From assembly GCF_014200435.1 (NCBI RefSeq), contig NZ_JACHBR010000001.1, positions 3,813,501 through 3,877,500 of the forward strand: DNA of 64,000 nt. The letters are read 5' to 3'. Below are positions 60,009 to 64,000 of this stretch, one piece after another. Source of the stretch: Sphaerisporangium krabiense (GTDB lineage: Bacteria; Actinomycetota; Actinomycetes; Streptosporangiales; Streptosporangiaceae). Under the pieces are notes generated by a model. It had not been told where the DNA came from and made no database searches. It saw only the letters and a list, made by a program, of their open reading frames with translations. The position numbers and the translations under genes were made by a program. The stretch's first letter is position 1. Each line of letters opens with the position of its first letter.

Positions 60009-61163
60009 CTAGCGGCCGAGGAGGGCGGGGTAGTCCTTGAGGTCGATGTTCGTGGCGAACATGTCCGTGGACTTCAGCAGGGCCCGCAGGAGCAGCCTGT
60101 GCTTGAACATCCGGTTGCGCATGGCGATCCTGCGCCGGGTCGGCGGAGCCAGGAAGCCGCCCGCGTTGCCCTTCCTCGACACCGAGGCGTACTCGCGGAA
60201 GCCCTCCTCGTACGCGCGGAACGCCGCCCGGTGGTCGCCCCCGGCCAGCGCCAGCTCGCCGGCCAGCACGTACGCGCCCACGACGGCCAGCCCGCTGCCG
60301 AAGCCGCCGAGCGTGTTGCCGTACGCGGCGTCGCCGAGCAGCACCACCCGGCCCTTGGCGTAGTGGTCGATCTCGGTCCTGCTGAGCGAGTCGAGGTAGA
60401 AGTCGCCGGAGGCGGACGCGGCGGCGACGATCTCCGCGGTCCGCCAGCCCGCGCCCGCGTAGGCGTCGCGCAGCATCCGCTTCTGCAGGTCGACGTCGAA
60501 CCGGTCGAACGGGACCTCTCCGGCGGCGAAGACGAAGAACGCGGGCGCCTTCGGACCGCCGATCGCCACCATCCGCCCCGGTTCGTTGTACATCGCCGCC
60601 TCGCCGGGCACGTCGACCGCGGCCAGCGCGTAGTAGTACCCGAGGTGGCGCACGTACTCCGACTCCGGCCCGAACGCCAGGCGGCGGACGGCCGAGTGGA
60701 TGCCGTCGGCCCCGGCGACGATGTCGAAGGTGCGCGGCGCGCCCTTCTCGAACGTCACGCGCACGCCGTCCTCGGTGTCGGTCAGCGAGGCGATCGAGTC
60801 GCCGAACACGTACTCGCAGGTCCCCGTCGTCCGCTCGTACAGCAGCGCGGCCAGGTCCCCGCGGTGGATCTCCAGCTCGCCGCCGGAGAACTCGCCCGGC
60901 ATGACGGCCAGCGCCCTGCCGTCCGCGTCCACGAAGGTCTGGTCCTTGCCGCCGGTCTGCCGCCGCCGCACCTCGTCCAGGATCCCCATGCGCTCCAGGA
61001 CCGTGAGCTGGGCGGCGCCCTTGAAGTCGACGGCCTGGCCGCCGGGCCGCGGCGCGGGCGCCTTCTCGACGACGGTGACCGCGCACCCGTACCGGCTCAG
61101 CCAGTACGCCAGCGCGGGCCCGGCGATGCTCGCGCCGGAGATGAGTACCGTGGTGTTCTTCAT
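60009..61163 (-). CDS. FAD-dependent monooxygenase (PHBH fold)
   Basis: A 384-residue group A flavoprotein monooxygenase. The N-terminal dinucleotide motif is VLISGASIAGPALAYWLSRYG, then VVEKAPAPRPGGQAVDF, the DG motif IVAGADGIHSAVR, and the GD motif VLLGDAAYGNTLGGFGSG. These enzymes hydroxylate aromatic or polyketide substrates, or degrade antibiotics such as tetracyclines and rifamycins. ATG 61163 lacks a clear ribosome-binding site. The gene is divergent from a SARP-type regulator 85 bp away, which may control it. Confidence 0.9.
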   Translation of the reverse strand: MKNTTVLISGASIAGPALAYWLSRYGCAVTVVEKAPAPRPGGQAVDFKGAAQLTVLERMGILDEVRRRQTGGKDQTFVDADGRALAVMPGEFSGGELEIHRGDLAALLYERTTGTCEYVFGDSIASLTDTEDGVRVTFEKGAPRTFDIVAGADGIHSAVRRLAFGPESEYVRHLGYYYALAAVDVPGEAAMYNEPGRMVAIGGPKAPAFFVFAAGEVPFDRFDVDLQKRMLRDAYAGAGWRTAEIVAAASASGDFYLDSLSRTEIDHYAKGRVVLLGDAAYGNTLGGFGSGLAVVGAYVLAGELALAGGDHRAAFRAYEEGFREYASVSRKGNAGGFLAPPTRRRIAMRNRMFKHRLLLRALLKSTDMFATNIDLKDYPALLGR

Positions 61164-61248
61164 GACGCCAACACTCGCGGCGCCCGCTGACAGCCCGCCG
61201 ACGACCGGCTGACAGCGCGGAACCTGCGGATAAGGGACAATCGTCGCC

Positions 61249-64000
61249 ATGTGGTTCGGCATCCTCGGGCCTCTGGAGGTACGGGCGGACGACGGCGCGG
61301 CCGTGCCCGTCGCGGGGCCGCGCCCCCGGGGCCTGCTCGTGATGCTGGCGCTGGAGGCGGGCGGGGTCGTCACGACGGAGCGGCTGATCGACGGCCAGTA
61401 CGGCGACGCCCCGCCGCCCGGGGCCGGCAACGCGATCCAGGCCCAGGTGTCCCGGCTGCGCCGCGCCCTCCCCACCGGGCTGGTGGAGTTCCACGGCACC
61501 GGGTACCGGCTCGCGGCCGAGCCCGGCGACGTGGACGCGCACCGCTTCGCGCGTCTCGCCGGCGAGGGACGCCACCTGCTGGCCGCCGCCCGGCACGCCG
61601 ACGCCGCCCGCGCGCTGCGCGAGGCGCTCGCGCTGTGGCGGGGCCCCGCCCTGGCCGACCTGCCGCACGGCCACGCGCGGGCCGCGGGCCTGGACGAGCT
61701 GAGGCTCACCGCCGCGGAGGACCTCGTCGAGGCCGAGCTGGCGCTTCCCCACGGCGGCTCGGTGGCCGAGATCAGGCGGCTGGTGGCCGAGCACCCCCTG
61801 CGGGAGCGGCCGCGCGGGCAGCTCATGCGCGCGCTGCACGCGGCCGGGCGGCGCGCCGAGGCGCTGGAGGCGTTCGACGAGGCGCGGCGCCTGCTCGCCG
61901 ACGAGCTGGGCATCGACCCCTCGCCCGAGCTGGCCGCGATCCACCTGGACGTCCTGCGCGCCGAACGTCCCGTCACGCCGCGGCGGCCGGGCGTCGCGGC
62001 CCAGCTCACCAGCTTCGTGGGCCGCGATCGGGAACTGGAGCGGCTCGCCGCGCTGCGCGGCTCCCGCCTGGTGACGATCGTCGGCCCCGGCGGCACGGGC
62101 AAGACCCGGCTCGCCGTCGAGGCGGCCGGCCGCGACGCGCGGGAGACCTGCTTCGTCGACCTCGCCCCGCTGGGCGGCGGTGACGACCCCGTGCAGGCGG
62201 CGCTGGGCGCGCTGGGACTGCGCGAGTCCGGGCTCCAGCCGCGTCCCGGGGCGGAACCCGCCGAACGCCTGGCGGCGGCGCTCGGCGAGCGCGAGATGGT
62301 GCTCGTGTTCGACAACTGCGAGCACGTCGTCGGCGCAGCCGCGGCGCTGGCCCGCAGGCTGCTCGCCGAGTGCCCGCGGCTCCGCGTGGTCGCCACCAGC
62401 CGCGAGCCGCTGGGCCTGACCGGCGAGACGCTGGTCCCGCTCGCCCCGCTGGCCACCCCGCCGCCGGGGACCGCCGCGTCCGGCGCGCTCGCCTACCCGG
62501 CCGTGCGGCTCTTCGCCGACCGCGCCGCGGCCGTGCGGCCCGGTTTCGAGGTCTCGGACGGCAACGTGGCGGCGGTCACCGAGGTGTGCGCGGCGCTCGA
62601 CGGGCTGCCGCTCGGCATCGAGCTGGCGGCGGCGCGCCTGCGGTCGTTCACCGTCGAGGACGTCGCGACCCGGCTGGCCGAGCACGGCCGGTTCCGGCTG
62701 CTGTCGCGCGGCGACCGCACCGCGGCGGCCCGGCACCGGACGCTGCGCGCGGTCGTGGAGTGGAGCTGGGACCTGCTCGACCTGCGGGAGCGCACGCTGG
62801 CCGCCCGGTTCGCCGTGTTCGCCGGCGGCGCGTCCCTGGAGGCGGTCGAGGCGGTGTGCGGCGGGGACGACCCGGTCGAGACGCTGGCCGGTCTGGTGGA
62901 CAAGTCGCTCGTCGAGGCGGACGGCGGACGCTACCGAATGCTGGACACGATCCTGCTGTTCTGCGCGGAGAAGCTCGCCGAATCCGGCGAAGAGGACACG
63001 CTGCGCGCCCGGCACGCCGGGCACTTCCTCGGGCTCGCGCAGCGCGCCGACCCGCACCTGCGCCGCGCGGAGCAGCTGGAGTGGCTGGCCCGCCTGTCCC
63101 GCGACCACGACAACCTGATGGCCGCCCTGCGCTGGAGCGTCCGCGCGGACACCGGGACCGCGCTGCGGCTGGTCGCGGCGCTGGGGGCGTACTGGTGGCT
63201 GAGCGGGCGGCGCGGCCAGGCGGGAGCGGCCGCCGCCGACCTGCTCGGCACGCTCACCGGGCCTCCGGACGGCCTGGAGGAGGAGTACGTCGCCTGCGTG
63301 ACCCACGCCGTCCCCCGGGCCTCGCCCGGCCACTGGAACCGGGCCGTGGAGGTCATGCGGACCCTGGACCGGCCGCTGCGCCACCCCTTCCTCGCCGCCC
63401 TGTGGGGCATGGTCGCCGGGCCCTCGGACACGATGGACCCCGAGGACGCCGAGCGCGTGTTCGGCCAGGACGCGTGGACGTGGGCCCTGGCCCTGCTGAG
63501 CCAGGGGCTGCTCGCCGTTCTCAACGGCGAGCCCGCCGAGGGCGAGCGGGTGCTCTCCGACGTCCTGGCCCGGTTCCGCGGGCTCGGCGAGCGCTGGGGT
63601 ACGGCCCAGGCCCTCGACTGGCTCGCCCTGATCGCCGGCCGCCGGGGTGAGGGGGCACGCGCCCGCGTCCTGTGGTCCGAGGCGCTCGGCCTGTTCGACC
63701 GGCTCGGCGCCCTGGAGGAGAGCGTGGACGTGCTCGCCCGGCGGGCCGACTGCCTGCTGCGCGAGGGCGACCCGGCCGCGGCGGCGGCCGACCTCGCCCT
63801 CGCCGAGGACCTGGCGCGCACGGCGGGACAGGCGGGCGGGCCCGCCGTGGTCCTGCTGGGCCTCGGCGAGCTGGCACGTCACCGGGGCGACCTGCCCGAG
63901 GCCCGGCGCCGGCTCGGCGAGGCGCTGCGGGCGGCCGAGAGGGGCTCCTTCGCGACGGACGGCATCCGGGCCCGCGTCCTGGCCGCGCTCGCCCGCGTCG
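61249..64000 (+). CDS. SARP/AfsR-type transcriptional regulator, 3' partial
   Basis: Open from ATG 61249 to the window end, at least 917 residues. The N-terminal OmpR-like winged helix (about 1-90) starts MWFGILGPLEVRADDG; the bacterial transcriptional activation domain (about 95-240) ends RLLADELGIDPSPELAAIHL. An NB-ARC-type ATPase follows, with the P-loop VGPGGTGKTRLA near residue 280 and the Walker B-like VLVFDNCEHV near 350. Later TPR-like helical repeats occupy the rest. It resembles AfsR-family regulators of secondary metabolism or drug resistance. Its promoter region is shared with the divergent flavin monooxygenase. Confidence 0.88.
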   Translation, partial: MWFGILGPLEVRADDGAAVPVAGPRPRGLLVMLALEAGGVVTTERLIDGQYGDAPPPGAGNAIQAQVSRLRRALPTGLVEFHGTGYRLAAEPGDVDAHRFARLAGEGRHLLAAARHADAARALREALALWRGPALADLPHGHARAAGLDELRLTAAEDLVEAELALPHGGSVAEIRRLVAEHPLRERPRGQLMRALHAAGRRAEALEAFDEARRLLADELGIDPSPELAAIHLDVLRAERPVTPRRPGVAAQLTSFVGRDRELERLAALRGSRLVTIVGPGGTGKTRLAVEAAGRDARETCFVDLAPLGGGDDPVQAALGALGLRESGLQPRPGAEPAERLAAALGEREMVLVFDNCEHVVGAAAALARRLLAECPRLRVVATSREPLGLTGETLVPLAPLATPPPGTAASGALAYPAVRLFADRAAAVRPGFEVSDGNVAAVTEVCAALDGLPLGIELAAARLRSFTVEDVATRLAEHGRFRLLSRGDRTAAARHRTLRAVVEWSWDLLDLRERTLAARFAVFAGGASLEAVEAVCGGDDPVETLAGLVDKSLVEADGGRYRMLDTILLFCAEKLAESGEEDTLRARHAGHFLGLAQRADPHLRRAEQLEWLARLSRDHDNLMAALRWSVRADTGTALRLVAALGAYWWLSGRRGQAGAAAADLLGTLTGPPDGLEEEYVACVTHAVPRASPGHWNRAVEVMRTLDRPLRHPFLAALWGMVAGPSDTMDPEDAERVFGQDAWTWALALLSQGLLAVLNGEPAEGERVLSDVLARFRGLGERWGTAQALDWLALIAGRRGEGARARVLWSEALGLFDRLGALEESVDVLARRADCLLREGDPAAAAADLALAEDLARTAGQAGGPAVVLLGLGELARHRGDLPEARRRLGEALRAAERGSFATDGIRARVLAALARV

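Noticed and set aside
59131..63882. Long open frame of more than 1,500 codons on the minus strand across several genes
   Set aside because: It runs antisense to the SARP gene and out of frame through the monooxygenase and others, with Arg/Gly/Ala-rich low-complexity sequence. It is a G+C-bias artefact.
1..64000. CRISPR arrays, insertion sequences and rRNA or tRNA genes
   Set aside because: Read on both strands; no regularly spaced repeats, transposase motifs or structural RNA signatures were found.

Overview
The window is a high-G+C actinomycete chromosome segment with frequent GTG starts, 4-bp GTGA/ATGA gene overlaps, a WhiB regulator, a nickel superoxide dismutase and a fused 2-oxoglutarate dehydrogenase (Kgd). 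The gene set suggests a filamentous actinobacterium, possibly Streptosporangiales; the genus is inference. No rRNA, tRNA, CRISPR array or intact insertion sequence was found.

Positions 1-12,000 are largely about biotin. They hold a stand-alone biotin carboxylase with a separate biotin carrier, a small Cys-rich protein resembling the biotin synthase auxiliary protein BsaP, and an operon bioF - DasR-like GntR regulator - bioD - bioB (no bioA seen). A PASTA Ser/Thr kinase and a ThDP enzyme lie between. Positions 10,490-18,606 are conserved core: a PdtaS-like kinase next to whiB1 with a CRP-type box, a diacylglycerol-kinase-family gene, a SigF/RsbW pair, divergent sodN/sodX and a malic enzyme.

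Positions 18,805-29,573 form the most unusual block: six tandem secreted trypsin-fold paralogues (called A-F here), all on the minus strand, followed by an SSI-family protease inhibitor with a predicted P1 lysine. In A the catalytic serine is alanine and in F it is threonine. C, D and F carry a variable insert of about 150 residues. C and D are a recent tandem duplication whose flanks are nearly identical while the inserts differ. B, C and D have CRP-type 16-bp boxes about 245-280 bp upstream, and A, C, D and F share a 20-bp element about 36-60 bp upstream of the start codon.

Positions 29,625-38,635 are an accessory polymorphic-toxin locus: a secreted 2,736-residue RHS/YD-repeat protein with a LamG-like domain, a Hint domain and an unrecognised 126-residue C-terminal domain, then a TTGA-coupled small gene that is a candidate immunity protein. 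Base composition drops at the 3' end of this locus.

The rest is mixed: a DUF2000 gene facing a frameshifted AraC regulator, an L,D-transpeptidase, a secreted His-rich Ig-like protein, a PadR/DUF4097 operon, a DUF6104 microprotein beside kgd, an ArsR-MFS operon under a 42-bp palindromic operator, and a probably leaderless 24-codon leader peptide ahead of two flavin/FMN reductases. The right end has SDR, Zn-alcohol dehydrogenase, ferredoxin and methyltransferase genes, and a flavin monooxygenase divergent from a large SARP/AfsR-type regulator that runs off the window.
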